From IMG/VR virus record IMGVR_UViG_3300035698_002397, positions 1 to 43,974 of that record: DNA of 43,974 bases; one strand, 5' to 3'. The stretch comes from a virus. Made by a program: the position numbers and the translations under genes. Of this stretch, positions 7,642 to 18,800 are shown piece by piece; the first letter of the stretch is position 1, and each line of letters begins with the position of its first letter. The notes below the pieces were generated by a model. It was not told where the DNA came from, ran no database searches, and was given only the letters and a program-made list of their open reading frames with translations.

Positions 7642-8091
7642 ATGATTATTGACTCACGCACAGAATTTGCTGACGCAGAGGCGCTCAGCACTTCTACAGG
7701 ACGCGGTCTAGTAGGCGATGTTATCGACCTAGGCGCCGCTAACCCTGCCCTCGGCCTAGCACAAAACTTGTTCCTTGTTGTTCAAGTTGCTACGGCCCTC
7801 ACTTCCGACGGCTCCGCCACAGTGGATTTTGAATTGGTATCTGACGCGCAGGCTGCAATCGCAGTTGACGGTTCAGCCACGGTTCATGTCGCTACAGGCG
7901 CTATGGCAATCACAGCTTTGGATGCTGCTGGCGACGAGGTACTTATCGTTCCTCTGCCCGCACGTGCAAACTATGAGCGCTATCTCGGTCTCATTGCAAA
8001 CGTAGCTACGGCTGCCCTAACTGCTGGTGCAGTTGACGCCTTCCTAACGACCTCAGTGTCGGCGTTTAAAGCGTACCCAGGAGTCAAGTAA
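7642..8091 (+). CDS. Bbp16-like capsid-associated protein
   Basis: A 149-residue Ala/Val-rich protein. It starts MIIDSRTEFADAEAL and contains VIDLGAANPALGLAQNLFLV and a beta-rich body, closely resembling Bbp16 of phage BPP-1, encoded next to the coat gene. A capsid cement or decoration role is likely from its place, but is inferred. AAGGAG lies about 8 nt upstream. Confidence 0.8.
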   Translation: MIIDSRTEFADAEALSTSTGRGLVGDVIDLGAANPALGLAQNLFLVVQVATALTSDGSATVDFELVSDAQAAIAVDGSATVHVATGAMAITALDAAGDEVLIVPLPARANYERYLGLIANVATAALTAGAVDAFLTTSVSAFKAYPGVK

Positions 8092-8334
8092 ATGACAGTT
8101 GAACTCCTCAAGACTGCTTTCGTTAATGGAAAGCGTATTCGACCTGGAATTTACGATGAGTTGCCGAAAGGCTACAAACCAAAGCTTCCAGGTGCGTATC
8201 GTGTGATCGATGATAACTCAGGCCTACCATCGCCTGAGGAGCAAGAATTGGACGCTGCGCCGTTAACGTCGAAAGGTCAGAAAGCTCCAGCGCTTGATGA
8301 GTTCGGCGAGCCACTAACAACTAAAGGGGAATAG
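8092..8334 (+). CDS. small hypothetical protein in the head operon
   Basis: An 80-residue protein that I do not recognise. The N-terminal half (KTAFVNGKRIRPGIYDELP, then GAYRVIDD) looks like a small beta domain. The C-terminal half is polar and carries two similar PLT(S/T)KG segments. GGAG lies 9 nt upstream and the start directly follows the previous stop (TAA-ATG). Spacing to the next gene is 4 nt. Confidence 0.75.
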   Translation: MTVELLKTAFVNGKRIRPGIYDELPKGYKPKLPGAYRVIDDNSGLPSPEEQELDAAPLTSKGQKAPALDEFGEPLTTKGE

Positions 8335-8338
8335 GACT

Positions 8339-9016
8339 ATGGCACAGGACGTTACATCTATTTACAACATCGCACTGAGTTTAACTGGTATTAACTCTCC
8401 TGTGTCTGCCCCTACTGAGCGGTCTCCTGAAGCTGAGATTTGCACAACCCACTACGAGTTAACGCGTAATTATGTTTTTGGTATGGCCCACTGGCCCGAG
8501 CTTAAAGGCTTCAACTCTATGGCTTTATTGGCTAGCCGTACAGATGGAGTTGCTTGGACTGCTGGTGACCCCGAGCCAGGCTGGAAATATAGTTACGCGT
8601 TTCCCTCTAACTGCATACGCCCCCGCTTCCTAGCGGATTACTCATCCTTCACTACTGGCGGAACGGATGATGCACGACACCTCTACACTAATAGTCAGTC
8701 CCCAATTCTTATCTTTACTGAAGAACGCGAGAACGCACAGAACTGGTCTAACGATTTGTACATGGCAGTTATCTACGCTCTGGCTGCGGCGATCGCCCGT
8801 CAGTCCACTGGTAAGCGCGCACTAGCAAACGACCTCAATGTGAAGGCCGATAACATTGTTAGGCAGATGCGAGCTAACTCGGCCAATGAAGAATACACAC
8901 AAGTTGAAACACTTCCAGACTGGATCACAGTCCGAGGTTTTAGCAACATTCCTACCACACGCTTTTTCTATCCCCTCAATAGCTATCTAGCTACATCGAA
9001 TGGACTTATTAAATGA
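8339..9016 (+). CDS. tail tubular protein A-like head-tail adaptor
   Basis: A 225-residue protein following the head genes and preceding the nozzle gene. It begins TSIYNIALSLTGINS and has an E.C...Y...R..V (EICTTHYELTRNYV) segment followed by WPELKGFN. These fit gp11/TtuA-type adaptors, in which a helical bundle binds below the portal. A later YALAAAIARQSTGKRALAND segment also fits. It overlaps the next gene as ATGA. Confidence 0.85.
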   Translation: MAQDVTSIYNIALSLTGINSPVSAPTERSPEAEICTTHYELTRNYVFGMAHWPELKGFNSMALLASRTDGVAWTAGDPEPGWKYSYAFPSNCIRPRFLADYSSFTTGGTDDARHLYTNSQSPILIFTEERENAQNWSNDLYMAVIYALAAAIARQSTGKRALANDLNVKADNIVRQMRANSANEEYTQVETLPDWITVRGFSNIPTTRFFYPLNSYLATSNGLIK

Positions 9017-11817
9017 GTGATGACCTTATTCAATTCGCGTTCACAGCGGGTGAGCAATCACCTAAGCTGGAGATGCGCGGTGATTTTGAGAAGTACGGTT
9101 TCGGCCTGAGCCAAGCGCATAACTGGTATGTTGATTTCCATGGTGGACTGAACACACGACCTGGTTTCGAGGGACAAGAGATTATTCAGGACATTGAACT
9201 CGGCGTGAAGCTGATCAAGTTCCAGTTCTCCAACGAACTCAGCAACAGCTATGTCATCATCCTCACTGACGATCGTATTCGGTTTACGCAGTCTGGCGCA
9301 TACGTGCTGGAAGCGTCAAAGACTATCGCGAGCATATCGCAGTCCGCGCCTTACACGGTAACTACTGATGCAGTGCATGGCTACACCACTGATGACATGG
9401 TAAAGATTTCCCTAGCTGGCGATCTGAGCAACGGCAATGATCGAGCTTTTTACGTCGATGTGACTAGCACAACCACTTTCACTCTGCGCGATACGGTCAC
9501 GAATGAAACAGTCCTTGCTGGCGATGAAAGCCTTCTCGGCACTGGCATTGTTGGGCGCGTATATACGCTGGCAAATCCTTATGACGTGGCTGACCTCGCA
9601 TCTCTCCGCAGCTACGGCATCCGCGACACCATTCGCCTAACCCATGGCTCATACCCGATCATGAACCTAACCCGCAGTGGTCATGCATCTTGGGCACTTA
9701 GTGAGGAAACAGTGGCAAGTGATGCGGCACGGCCTGGCACATTAACAATCATCAAATCCAGTACTGGTGATGCGGGCACTATGTTCACAGTCACTGCGGT
9801 ATATACAGACGGAACAGAGTCCGTACCATCCGACATCGCTTTCGTAACCTCAATGGTAGACTACGCATCCACCCTAGGTAGTGTGACACTTAACTGGGTA
9901 CCACTAGCTGGCGTAGCATACTATAACGTTTACCGTTCACTCATCTACTCCGATGATGCTGACCTTAGCGCGGCCAGTGACTTTGGCTTTATCGGTCGAA
10001 GCTACGCTGCACAGTTCACAGATAATAACATCATCCCTGATTTCACAGGCGGCTATCCTCAGCAGTTTAACCCATTCGCTAATGAAGCGATCACTCAGAT
10101 TGATGTTTCCACTATTGGCTCAGGCTATACGAACAGTACAGTCGTGTCAATCTCCACCTCTACGGGATCGGGTTTTGTTGGCTACCCTATCATATCTCGT
10201 GGCGGTGGAGTGGTTGGGGTGAACATCCTCAACGGCGGTAAAGGTTACGCAGCTACTGACACAGTGAACTTCTCCATAGGCTCAAGCGCGGTCGCGTCAA
10301 TCTCACGCAGTCCCGCTACGGGCAACTACCCTGCGATCAGCTCAATCATTCAACAGCGCCAAATATACGCGGCGACTGAGAACAGTCCACTGAGTATCTT
10401 CGGATCACAACCCGGCCTGTTCGATAACTTCGATGTGAGCACGATCACCAAGGCTAGTGACAGTTATGGGTTCGAGATCGATAGTGAAATCGTAGCTCCA
10501 CTACGCCACATTGAGCACATGCGAGGCGGTATGCTGCTGCTCAGCGGTGCGGGTATCTGGCTGCTTAACGGTGGTGATAGCTTCGCTGTATCTGCCACGT
10601 CATCATTTGCCGAGCCGCAAACACGCTTTGGTATCGCTGACATTCCGCCTATCCCAATCGACAGTAACTTGCTATACATTACGGATAAAGAGGGCACGGC
10701 TCGCCTACTATCCTACAGTGACTTTTCCAAGGTGTATGGCGGTCGCGACCTGTCCATTCTCAGTTCGCACCTATTCACGCTGGATAACAAGATCACAGAT
10801 TGGACCTATCAAGAAACGCCTAATCGCTTAGTGTACTGCGTACGCGAAGACGGTGATGGCCTCATCTTCACACTTGAGATTGAGCAAAACATTTTCGGGT
10901 GGACGCCTATCGCTACCTGCGGTAAGTTTAAACAGTTCATCAATGTGCAGGAAGACCGCAAGGATACTGTATACGCTGCCATTTCCCGAGTACGTGGTGA
11001 TAGGACAGTAGGCTACCTTGAGCGCTTGTCTAACTACGATGAGGAAAAAGCTGAGAACGCTATCTGCCTTGACTGCGCAACTGTGATCCGCCCCGAAAAT
11101 GGTACCGGCTCTCTACACTTTTCCGCTGCAACAGGCACTGTCACAATCACACTGCTTACAGGCGCGGTCCCATTCTCATCCGCTGACGTGGGTAAAGTCC
11201 TTCGCGCTAATAACGGTAAGATGATTATCACAGCCTTTGTCAGTACATCGGAACTAACGGCCAGTGTCGTCGATGACATGACCATGCTAGACTTTGAGAA
11301 GACTACGCCACGCGATGTGCTGGAAGGATCATGGTCTATGGTCGCAGGCTCCAGCACAGTCTCCGGCCTATGGCAACATGAAGGCGAAGATGTAACTGTC
11401 CTTGCGGATGGTAACGTGACAACAGGCACTGTGACTAACGGTTCCCTTACCCTGCCCTCACCCGCTTCCATGATCATCGCAGGCATACCATACAAATGCA
11501 CGATCAAAACTCTACCAATGATTATCGATGGCGCAGTCATTCAAGCGCGTCGCAAAGATATCGTAGGCATGGCGGTTAAGGTGAACAACACACGCGGGCT
11601 GAAATACGGCACGGACTTAACCAATCTGTATGAAATTAAAGAGCGCACTAATGAGGCAATGGGTCAAGCTATTCCTCTGCGTACTACCACCGACTATGTA
11701 GCTGTGAAAAGCAAATTCGACAAGCATGGTCAAATGTATATCGTCCAAGATCAACCACTGCCGGCAAGGGTCTTGGGCTTAGTACTGTCAACGGAGATAG
11801 GCGATGATAATGATTAG
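9013..11817 (+). CDS. tail tubular protein B-like / tail nozzle protein
   Basis: A 934-residue beta-rich protein with the N-terminal signature FTAGEQSPKLEMRGDFEKYG and GGLNTRPGFEGQE of podovirus nozzle or DNA-stabilisation proteins. These close the tail and hold the DNA in. A fibronectin III-like segment is seen at about residues 257-315 (TVTAVYTDGTESVPSD, then ITLNW-type and YYNVYRS). Further on come Gly-rich stretches with GSGYT and GGKGYA repeats, perhaps a carbohydrate- or fibre-docking insertion. The ATGA overlap with the adaptor and a weak own ribosome site suggest coupled translation. Confidence 0.85.
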   Translation: MSDDLIQFAFTAGEQSPKLEMRGDFEKYGFGLSQAHNWYVDFHGGLNTRPGFEGQEIIQDIELGVKLIKFQFSNELSNSYVIILTDDRIRFTQSGAYVLEASKTIASISQSAPYTVTTDAVHGYTTDDMVKISLAGDLSNGNDRAFYVDVTSTTTFTLRDTVTNETVLAGDESLLGTGIVGRVYTLANPYDVADLASLRSYGIRDTIRLTHGSYPIMNLTRSGHASWALSEETVASDAARPGTLTIIKSSTGDAGTMFTVTAVYTDGTESVPSDIAFVTSMVDYASTLGSVTLNWVPLAGVAYYNVYRSLIYSDDADLSAASDFGFIGRSYAAQFTDNNIIPDFTGGYPQQFNPFANEAITQIDVSTIGSGYTNSTVVSISTSTGSGFVGYPIISRGGGVVGVNILNGGKGYAATDTVNFSIGSSAVASISRSPATGNYPAISSIIQQRQIYAATENSPLSIFGSQPGLFDNFDVSTITKASDSYGFEIDSEIVAPLRHIEHMRGGMLLLSGAGIWLLNGGDSFAVSATSSFAEPQTRFGIADIPPIPIDSNLLYITDKEGTARLLSYSDFSKVYGGRDLSILSSHLFTLDNKITDWTYQETPNRLVYCVREDGDGLIFTLEIEQNIFGWTPIATCGKFKQFINVQEDRKDTVYAAISRVRGDRTVGYLERLSNYDEEKAENAICLDCATVIRPENGTGSLHFSAATGTVTITLLTGAVPFSSADVGKVLRANNGKMIITAFVSTSELTASVVDDMTMLDFEKTTPRDVLEGSWSMVAGSSTVSGLWQHEGEDVTVLADGNVTTGTVTNGSLTLPSPASMIIAGIPYKCTIKTLPMIIDGAVIQARRKDIVGMAVKVNNTRGLKYGTDLTNLYEIKERTNEAMGQAIPLRTTTDYVAVKSKFDKHGQMYIVQDQPLPARVLGLVLSTEIGDDND

Positions 11818-12205
11818 AGACATTCAGGGATTTACGCCTGAACTTGAAGAGGTCTTTGCAGATACTGAACGCACTACGGGAATAGAGGTACAGATTAAAC
11901 TGTCCGCCTTACAACGCCTGTGGTTAATATATGATGGGGGAAAACCGGTAATGATTTGCGGCGTATCCAAACACAGTCTTCTCGGCCCGTTCGTTTTTTG
12001 GTTCATGCCTTGTGAACAGTTCTTTCTAAAATCACGGCGCTATATCCGTGCATCGCGTGAATGGCTGATAATGCTTAAAGCAATCTACCCTAAGTTTCGC
12101 GTTGAGGTCGACGCAGATAATGTAATTAATAATCGGTTCGCTCAGGCTTTTGGGTTTAGATTTACTCATACCACTGTGAACACTAACGTATACGAGGTGA
12201 ACTAA
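11804..12205 (+). CDS. gp13-like internal virion protein, GNAT-like fold
   Basis: A 133-residue protein resembling T7 gp13 and the DUF2833 group. These have an acetyltransferase-like fold without proven activity and act in assembly of the internal core. Seen: LWLIYDGGKPVMICGV, then VFWFMPCEQFFLKSRRYIRASREWL, and a terminal FAQAFGFRFTHTT reminiscent of the C-terminal GNAT strand (n..a..fg.). GGAG lies 8 nt before the ATG, which sits inside the end of the nozzle gene. The end overlaps the next start as TAATG. Confidence 0.8.
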   Translation: MIMIRDIQGFTPELEEVFADTERTTGIEVQIKLSALQRLWLIYDGGKPVMICGVSKHSLLGPFVFWFMPCEQFFLKSRRYIRASREWLIMLKAIYPKFRVEVDADNVINNRFAQAFGFRFTHTTVNTNVYEVN

Positions 12206-12750
12206 TGGCACAAGTGGCAGCATTAGCTGGCGTACTTAGCTCAGTGGTGGGAGCGGTTGGCGCTATTATGTCCGCTCAGGCTCAGGCAGACGCGGCAAAC
12301 TATCAGGCTCAAGTGGCTGAGATGAACGCACAGGTATCTCGCGATAACGCTACTCGTGAAATACAAGTTTCGCAGATCGAGCAGCAACGTAAGGATCAGG
12401 AAAACGCGGGTATGTTGGGCGAACAGCTTTCCATACAAGGCGCATCCGGTCTAGCACTGGGCGGACAATCGCAAATCCTCACTCGTAAGAGTGCTAAGAA
12501 CCTATCACGCTCAGACGCGTTGGCAGTGCGATACTCAGGTGAATTGAACAAATACAATCACCTAGTCGAAGCATCGAACCAAACGGCAAACGCTGAAATG
12601 AAACGTATGGAAGCGAGCGCGGCAAGTACGGCTGGTTTCTTTAATGCGGCTGGTTCATTACTTGGTGCGGCCTCAGCCTTCGGGTCACGTTCACAATCAA
12701 CATCGTACACTCCAGTACCGACACAAAGCAGAGGGCTATTATCAATATGA
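12205..12750 (+). CDS. internal virion protein B-like (gp14-type)
   Basis: A 181-residue protein with a hydrophobic Ala/Val-rich N-terminal segment (residues 3-24), a long Gln/Ala helix with NYQAQVAEMNAQVSRDNATRE, and a second Gly/Ala-rich hydrophobic patch (about residues 140-165). This matches the T7 gp14-type ejection protein, which inserts into the host outer membrane. GAGGTGA precedes the start. Confidence 0.8.
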   Translation: MAQVAALAGVLSSVVGAVGAIMSAQAQADAANYQAQVAEMNAQVSRDNATREIQVSQIEQQRKDQENAGMLGEQLSIQGASGLALGGQSQILTRKSAKNLSRSDALAVRYSGELNKYNHLVEASNQTANAEMKRMEASAASTAGFFNAAGSLLGAASAFGSRSQSTSYTPVPTQSRGLLSI

Positions 12751-15700
12751 GAGTTCCATCACCAAGCGCCTCAAGCGTAGCTATTAGCAATACGCCTATG
12801 AAACATTTCAATGTCTCTGCTGCCACACCGGAAGCGTTCGGCGCAGGTATCGGTCGGGCGTTATCGGGTTTCGGTAAAGCGCTGGGATCGGCTGGCGCTA
12901 GCTATGACGCTCGTCAGCAGAAGGTTAAGACTACTCAGGGCCTAGTGGACTTGCAGCAGTTCAATACTAAGATGGCTACGACTATGACTGAGGAGCGCCG
13001 CGATACGCTGCCGAACCAGTCTAACCATTTCGAGATCGCTGACTCCAAGATCACTAACATGACAAACGAGTTCATCTCCACCCTTGACCCAGAAATTCAG
13101 GAAGACTTCCGTGTACGGGCTGGGGCGATTGCCGAAAGTGCAAAGCTTACTGAGTTCAAGTTCGGCCTTGAGCAGGAAGACGCATTCTTTTCTAAGGCTG
13201 TGGGAGAAGCACACACTGAGGCCATCGTTGGTTTCGCTGAGGGCGGCTGGTCTAAGGAACAAGCTCGCGGTCATGTGATGGAAATCATCGCCAACACTGA
13301 TTTAAGTGAGATCGAGAAAGCTGAGTCTGCGTACAAGTTCGATCTTGAGATTGCTGGGCAAGACTATAAGGCAGCGATTAAAACGCAACTTGAGTCTGGC
13401 GGTACTGGTTCTGCCCCAAGTGAGGCGCTTAGTATCATTCGTGACACTGAGGGATTTGAGACCTCTGCCTATGCAGACACACGTACTAGCACTGGCAAGT
13501 TAGATGCTTGGCGAGTGGGTTATGGTAGTGATACTGTAGTACGGGCTAACGGCAAGATTGAAACTGTGACTGCACAAACCGTTGTCACTAAAGCTGATGC
13601 GGAGCGCACACTAACATATCGCCTCGAGAACGAATTCATTCCACGAGTTAAAAGTGCGGTAGGCGATTCACGTTACGCTCAACTTCCGCCAGCAGTGCAA
13701 GGCGCACTCGCATCCATCGCATGGAACTACGGGTCCCTTCCTGACTCAGTAGCTAAAGCGGCTAGAAGCGATGACCTTAACGCACTGAGTAACGCGGTTG
13801 GATCATTAACATCTAACCCTGAGCGCAGGCAGAAAGAAGCTGAAATCATTGCAAACGCGATGAACGGCTACCGCACGAATGACCACACGAAAGTCAAGCT
13901 GGGTCAGGACGGTGACGGCTATTGGTCTGCGCCTAACGTTCAGTATAACCTCAAGGGCAAGACGCGCAATAAGCCTGTCTCTCAAGAGTATGTTCGCCGC
14001 GTATCATCAGTGCTTAGTTCTATCGACCCTTCCCTCGGCGCATCCATTACTTCTGGCGCACAACCTGCAAAAGGCCTAGCGCGTATCGGCTCACACCGTC
14101 ATGATGTTGATGGAAGTGGGGAAGGCCACACTTCTGATTTCGTCCTCACGGTTAAAGGGAAGCCTGTAACGCCAAGTGCTGATCCAGAGTTATACGCTCG
14201 TGTCATGGAAGATATGGCAGCGGCTGGGTTCACAGGTATCGGACACTACGGCTGGGGTATCCATGTAGGTGGCGGTAAGGCGGCGTTTTGGGGGCCAACC
14301 AAGAAAGGCGAAAGCGCTGACCCACGGTTTAAAGCCGCGTATGATCGAGGCCGGAAACGCGCTGTAAGTGGTATCGAAGCTGACCCACGGTTCTCTCTTG
14401 TATCGCTGGAACAACGTCAAGGCTATAAGAAAGACGCACAGGCTCAGATCGCTGCGAGTAGGGTGGCGGCAACTAAACAGGCCGACGCGGAAAACGATGC
14501 GGCAATTAACTCCTTGCAATTCGCTATCTCCGATGGTCAAGCTGGTCGTGCCGCTATCGAACAGGCGCGCTCATCGGGTGTGTTGAAAGACTTCACTGAC
14601 TACGAAGCCGCCCTGAACCAGTTGACTAAGAAGAACAAAGACGCTGAAGCGAATGGTTATTATGTAAACAAGCTGAATGATAAGGGCTTCTTCTCACAGG
14701 ACTCCAAGAAAGACAAGGATGGGGCAAACGCTTTCTTCCGTGAGTCTGGTATCATCAAAGGTATGAACAACCTCGATGAGGAAGCGGCCGCACAATTCCA
14801 GCAAGTCTCGCAGAAAGCTAAGTTCATTGCGCCTGAAGCGATGTCAAGCCTTAACGCTATGGCCTCAAGCAATGACTATGAGTCCGTGCAATATGCCAAC
14901 ACACAACTAGCCAAGCTACAAGATAGCCTTCCTGAGCAGTCCGACTTGTTGATGAACGATAAGGAAACTCGGGCGCTTAACGAATGGCGCGGGTTACAGG
15001 CTACATTGACACCAGAGCAACTCAAAGCTAAGTTCGACAACGACAGGGACCCGAACCAACGTCGCGCCAGTGATGCTGTTCGTACTACCGCAGATCGCTA
15101 TCTCAAGGAAGAGTACAATTCAGAGTATGTGCGTGGTGAGATCAATTCAAGGTACTGGACTAACCCCGAAGATGAAGGAATTGCTCCGGTTACAATGATC
15201 GCGCTTGAACGTGAATTTGGTGAGGAGTTCCGTAAGGCTATGGATAGTACAAACAACCCTGAGCTGTCTGCTGATCTTGCCATGAAGCAGATCAATAAGA
15301 ACTGGGATGAAAGCGCGGTCGGTACAGACATATTCATGAAGCACCCTCCGCAGAAATATTACACTCCTATAGGCGGTGGGCATGATTGGCTTGATGCGCA
15401 GTTACGTGCGGACATGCAACTTGACCCTGACACTCAGTATCAACTGGTGAGCGATGAGACGACTGGCAAAGATGTGGAGGCCCTACGTAATGGCACTGTT
15501 TCTCAAGGTCCTTCATATCGTGTTGTCACCACTGAGGATGGGGTGATGGAATATCTTGACGAACGCTGGTATGGTGAGATGGACGAAGCCAAGCTAGAAC
15601 AGAACGCGCAGAAAATCGAGATAGACGCGCAGATCAGAGTGCTTGAGCATAGACAGAGAGAGCTAACTCAAATCCGCACTGACTTGATGATGAACCCTGA

Positions 15701-15809
15701 GCTAGAGATACCGCCAGAAGTTGATCAGGAACTACGCGAGCTCGAAGTGAAACTTAAAATCAATGATGCCATGGCTGAGATTAACAGCTTTGTAGCGGGA
15801 GATGAATAA
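12747..15809 (+). CDS. internal virion protein with GH24 lysozyme and possible M15-like peptidase domain
   Basis: A 1020-residue ejection protein placed as T7 gp15 would be. Residues about 225-375 form a T4-lysozyme-like (GH24) domain: DTEGF (E235), AYADTR (D244), WRVGYGSDT and a helical AIAWNYGSLP-type core. The Thr of the usual Glu/Asp/Thr triad is not at its normal place. Residues about 445-520 resemble an M15-type metallopeptidase: RH (H452), GHTSD (D464), GIGHYGWGIHVGGG (H506), then FWG. The His-to-Asp spacing is 12, longer than usual, so this second domain is less sure. The remainder is helical. The enzyme would open the peptidoglycan during DNA entry. Confidence 0.85.
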   Translation: MRVPSPSASSVAISNTPMKHFNVSAATPEAFGAGIGRALSGFGKALGSAGASYDARQQKVKTTQGLVDLQQFNTKMATTMTEERRDTLPNQSNHFEIADSKITNMTNEFISTLDPEIQEDFRVRAGAIAESAKLTEFKFGLEQEDAFFSKAVGEAHTEAIVGFAEGGWSKEQARGHVMEIIANTDLSEIEKAESAYKFDLEIAGQDYKAAIKTQLESGGTGSAPSEALSIIRDTEGFETSAYADTRTSTGKLDAWRVGYGSDTVVRANGKIETVTAQTVVTKADAERTLTYRLENEFIPRVKSAVGDSRYAQLPPAVQGALASIAWNYGSLPDSVAKAARSDDLNALSNAVGSLTSNPERRQKEAEIIANAMNGYRTNDHTKVKLGQDGDGYWSAPNVQYNLKGKTRNKPVSQEYVRRVSSVLSSIDPSLGASITSGAQPAKGLARIGSHRHDVDGSGEGHTSDFVLTVKGKPVTPSADPELYARVMEDMAAAGFTGIGHYGWGIHVGGGKAAFWGPTKKGESADPRFKAAYDRGRKRAVSGIEADPRFSLVSLEQRQGYKKDAQAQIAASRVAATKQADAENDAAINSLQFAISDGQAGRAAIEQARSSGVLKDFTDYEAALNQLTKKNKDAEANGYYVNKLNDKGFFSQDSKKDKDGANAFFRESGIIKGMNNLDEEAAAQFQQVSQKAKFIAPEAMSSLNAMASSNDYESVQYANTQLAKLQDSLPEQSDLLMNDKETRALNEWRGLQATLTPEQLKAKFDNDRDPNQRRASDAVRTTADRYLKEEYNSEYVRGEINSRYWTNPEDEGIAPVTMIALEREFGEEFRKAMDSTNNPELSADLAMKQINKNWDESAVGTDIFMKHPPQKYYTPIGGGHDWLDAQLRADMQLDPDTQYQLVSDETTGKDVEALRNGTVSQGPSYRVVTTEDGVMEYLDERWYGEMDEAKLEQNAQKIEIDAQIRVLEHRQRELTQIRTDLMMNPELEIPPEVDQELRELEVKLKINDAMAEINSFVAGDE

Positions 15810-18800
15810 TGCCTGTACTACCACAACAACACACGTCAGTAGGCGCCGCACCAATTCCAAACGTTGCGCCTGAACCGGCCCCATCATGGTCCAAGCTCAT
15901 TGGCGCTGCGATGGAAAGCGAGAACGATGTATACAATGTGTACACCTTCCTGACCCAGGAAGCGTTCACTCCTGACCCTGAGTTTAAGATTGGTGATGCG
16001 TTTCGTGCGCAGCCTGACTTGCTCGTTTCACCGAATAAGAACCTGGCCGAAGCACAGTCACAGAAAGAGTTTGATTACGTCCTTGGTAAGATCGATGAGG
16101 AACGTAAGGCGCAAGAGACACTGGCAGCTGGTGGATGGGCAGGTACTGTCGCAGCTATCGGCGCAAGCATTCTCAGCCCAACCTCATTCTTACCATTTAT
16201 TGGTGCGGCTCGTGGGGCCAAGGCCGTGGCAGTAGGTGCGGGGTACGGGCTACTTGGCGCAGGCGTGCAAGAAGGTGTACTTCAATCTGCGCAGTATGAT
16301 CGCAGTGCGGACAGTACAAAGCTAACACTGGCGACAAGCACGATCCTTGGCGGTATGCTAGGCGGTTGGGCGGGTAGGCTAACTCGTGGGGAACGTGAAG
16401 CCATTGAGTCCGGTATGGCGACGGATCAATATTCCGCAACCATACCAGCACCACACATCGCCGGACCATCCGAAACACCCTCATTAAACACAGTCTCCCC
16501 TCCCAATGTGTCCGGTCGTTACGCTGAAGCAGTGGTCAAGTCCGATGTGGATGATGATGTGCTGCGACAGGTGTACGATGCGGAAGCAGTCAAAGTGCGG
16601 CAAGCTGTGCCGGAACTCAATGAGAAGCTAACGAAAGCCGAGGCCCGCCTTAGCACTGCTCTAGCACGTGTAGACGCCATTGAGAGTATTGCCGAAGATG
16701 TAAAGTTCGAAGCTGTAGCACGTAAGCAGAACCCAGCATTATTTAAAGCGCGGGAAGTAGCGACACGGACTAAGGAAGTGTTGAACGCGCGGCTCGCTGA
16801 ATTGCGTAGCGCACCTGAGGCAGCCTTGAAGAAACTTACGGGCAAACGTGCTGCGAAGATGAAGCGCGATATCGCTGAAGGTAAGACACCGACAGCTGAC
16901 GATGAGATACTACGCACCCAGCGCCTAATGATGCAGGAAGATTTCAAGCTACGTGATATGGCGATTGAGGTGTCAGACGAACTCAAAGCGGCCGCACGTA
17001 AAGCGGAGGGCTACGACACAAAGAAAGATTACGCCGAACTGAGGAAAGCCCAACAAGCGCAGGTCAATGCACTCGCCAATGTGGAGGATGAAATATTCGC
17101 ATCCGAAGCTTGGAGTGATGTACTAGTAGCGGGACAGAAGCAGGTTAATGATTTAGATAGTCTCGAACAACCAACTGCCGGCGCAGAGTTCGAGGCTTCA
17201 GGGGATGTATTCGGATCGTCCTCTGGCTCGTCGGCGGGTGCTGCCTCTTCCAGTGCACCGTCGGCGGGTAAACTTAAGGGAGTGCAAATTCCCGGACTGG
17301 TGCTGCTTAGCCCTGTGACCCGTCAACTTCGAAACAAGACCCTGCCGCTTGCTCGTCAAATGATGGCGCAGCTAAGTAACGCAGGTCTACGTCTTGAGGG
17401 CAACGCGCAAGGTATCGCCTCAGCTGTGGGCGGTAACGTGGAGCAGCGAGTTAAGACACACCACAAGCTACTCTACAATGCTCTTAAGTCCCTCGATCAG
17501 AACTATGTGAAGTGGAGGACTGAGACTGGCAACAGTGCAATGAGCCTGACCAACCGCAAGACCTTTAACGAGGAAGTGTCTAAGGCTATGCGTCAGGGCG
17601 AGAAGTTCGGCGGATCGAAAGCGGCTCGGATTGCTGCTGAGGAAGTACGCACTCAGTTCTATACACCAATGTTTGAAGAGGCACGGAAGGTTGGAATGTT
17701 CGACGATCTACCTGAGGGCGTGATCGGTGACGAAGAGTATCTGAACCGCGTATTCCGAGGCAACGTTGTCGAAGAACAGTTCCCTGAGTTCGTTAAGAAA
17801 CTTAGCATCAACTACCAGACCAAGCTTGAAGCGACCATCTCCAAGAGTGTTAATGAGATGCGAGCAAGAGAGGCGAATATTGAATTTGAACGTGACGCAC
17901 TCAACCTCCCAACCACGGCGCAGGTACGGGCAGACTACGAAACACTACTCGCTGATGCCAAGACTAAATCAGAGGCTAAGGGAGCACGTAAGCGCCTTAA
18001 GATACTGGACGATGTGGATGGCATTAAGAGTACGCGCACGATCAATGCACGGATGAAGAAGCTCGATGAGTTGTTAACCTCCGGCCGTTTAGATGAGTCA
18101 GATAAGCTACGGAAGCTTGGTGTCGAGGACGCCGACTTCGATGCGAATAAGTATGACACTGGCACAGCCGCAGCAGACCGCGCACGAGAAACAGCGCATA
18201 AGATACTGGGCACACATTCCCGCTTACCGGCTCGTGATATCCTAGTGGCGGAACGAGGTTCAGAACTCAGACGCGTATTGGACATTGACTCGACTGAGAT
18301 TGAGGAGTTCCTAGAGAACGATATCGAAGTGTTGATGAGTAAGTACCTACGCACTATCGCACCTGACGTAGAGTTGACACGGAAGTTCGGGGACGCAACA
18401 GGCTCGCAATGGTTTTTGAAACTACGTGAGGACCATGAAGCTGTGCTCGCAGACTTAGCACCGGGCAAACGGGCTGGTGCAATCAATGATTACAATGGAG
18501 CGGTACGTGACCTCGAGGCCGTGATCGCCCGTCTTCGTCATACTTGGGGTATACCTGAAAACCCTACAGGCGCGGCGGCTAGGCTAGCTCGGGTAGTGAT
18601 GAACGTGAATACCCTGCGGTTTATGGGTTCGGTGCTGATCAGTTCCATTCCTGATATGGCGCGGCCAGTGTTTCGTTATGGCCTCATCAATACATTCAGG
18701 GACGGGTTCATTCCGCTGATTTCAAACTTCCGTACAATGAAACTGAGCATGGAAGAGGCTAAACTTGCAGGCACCGCGCTTGATGTAATGCTTCACACTA

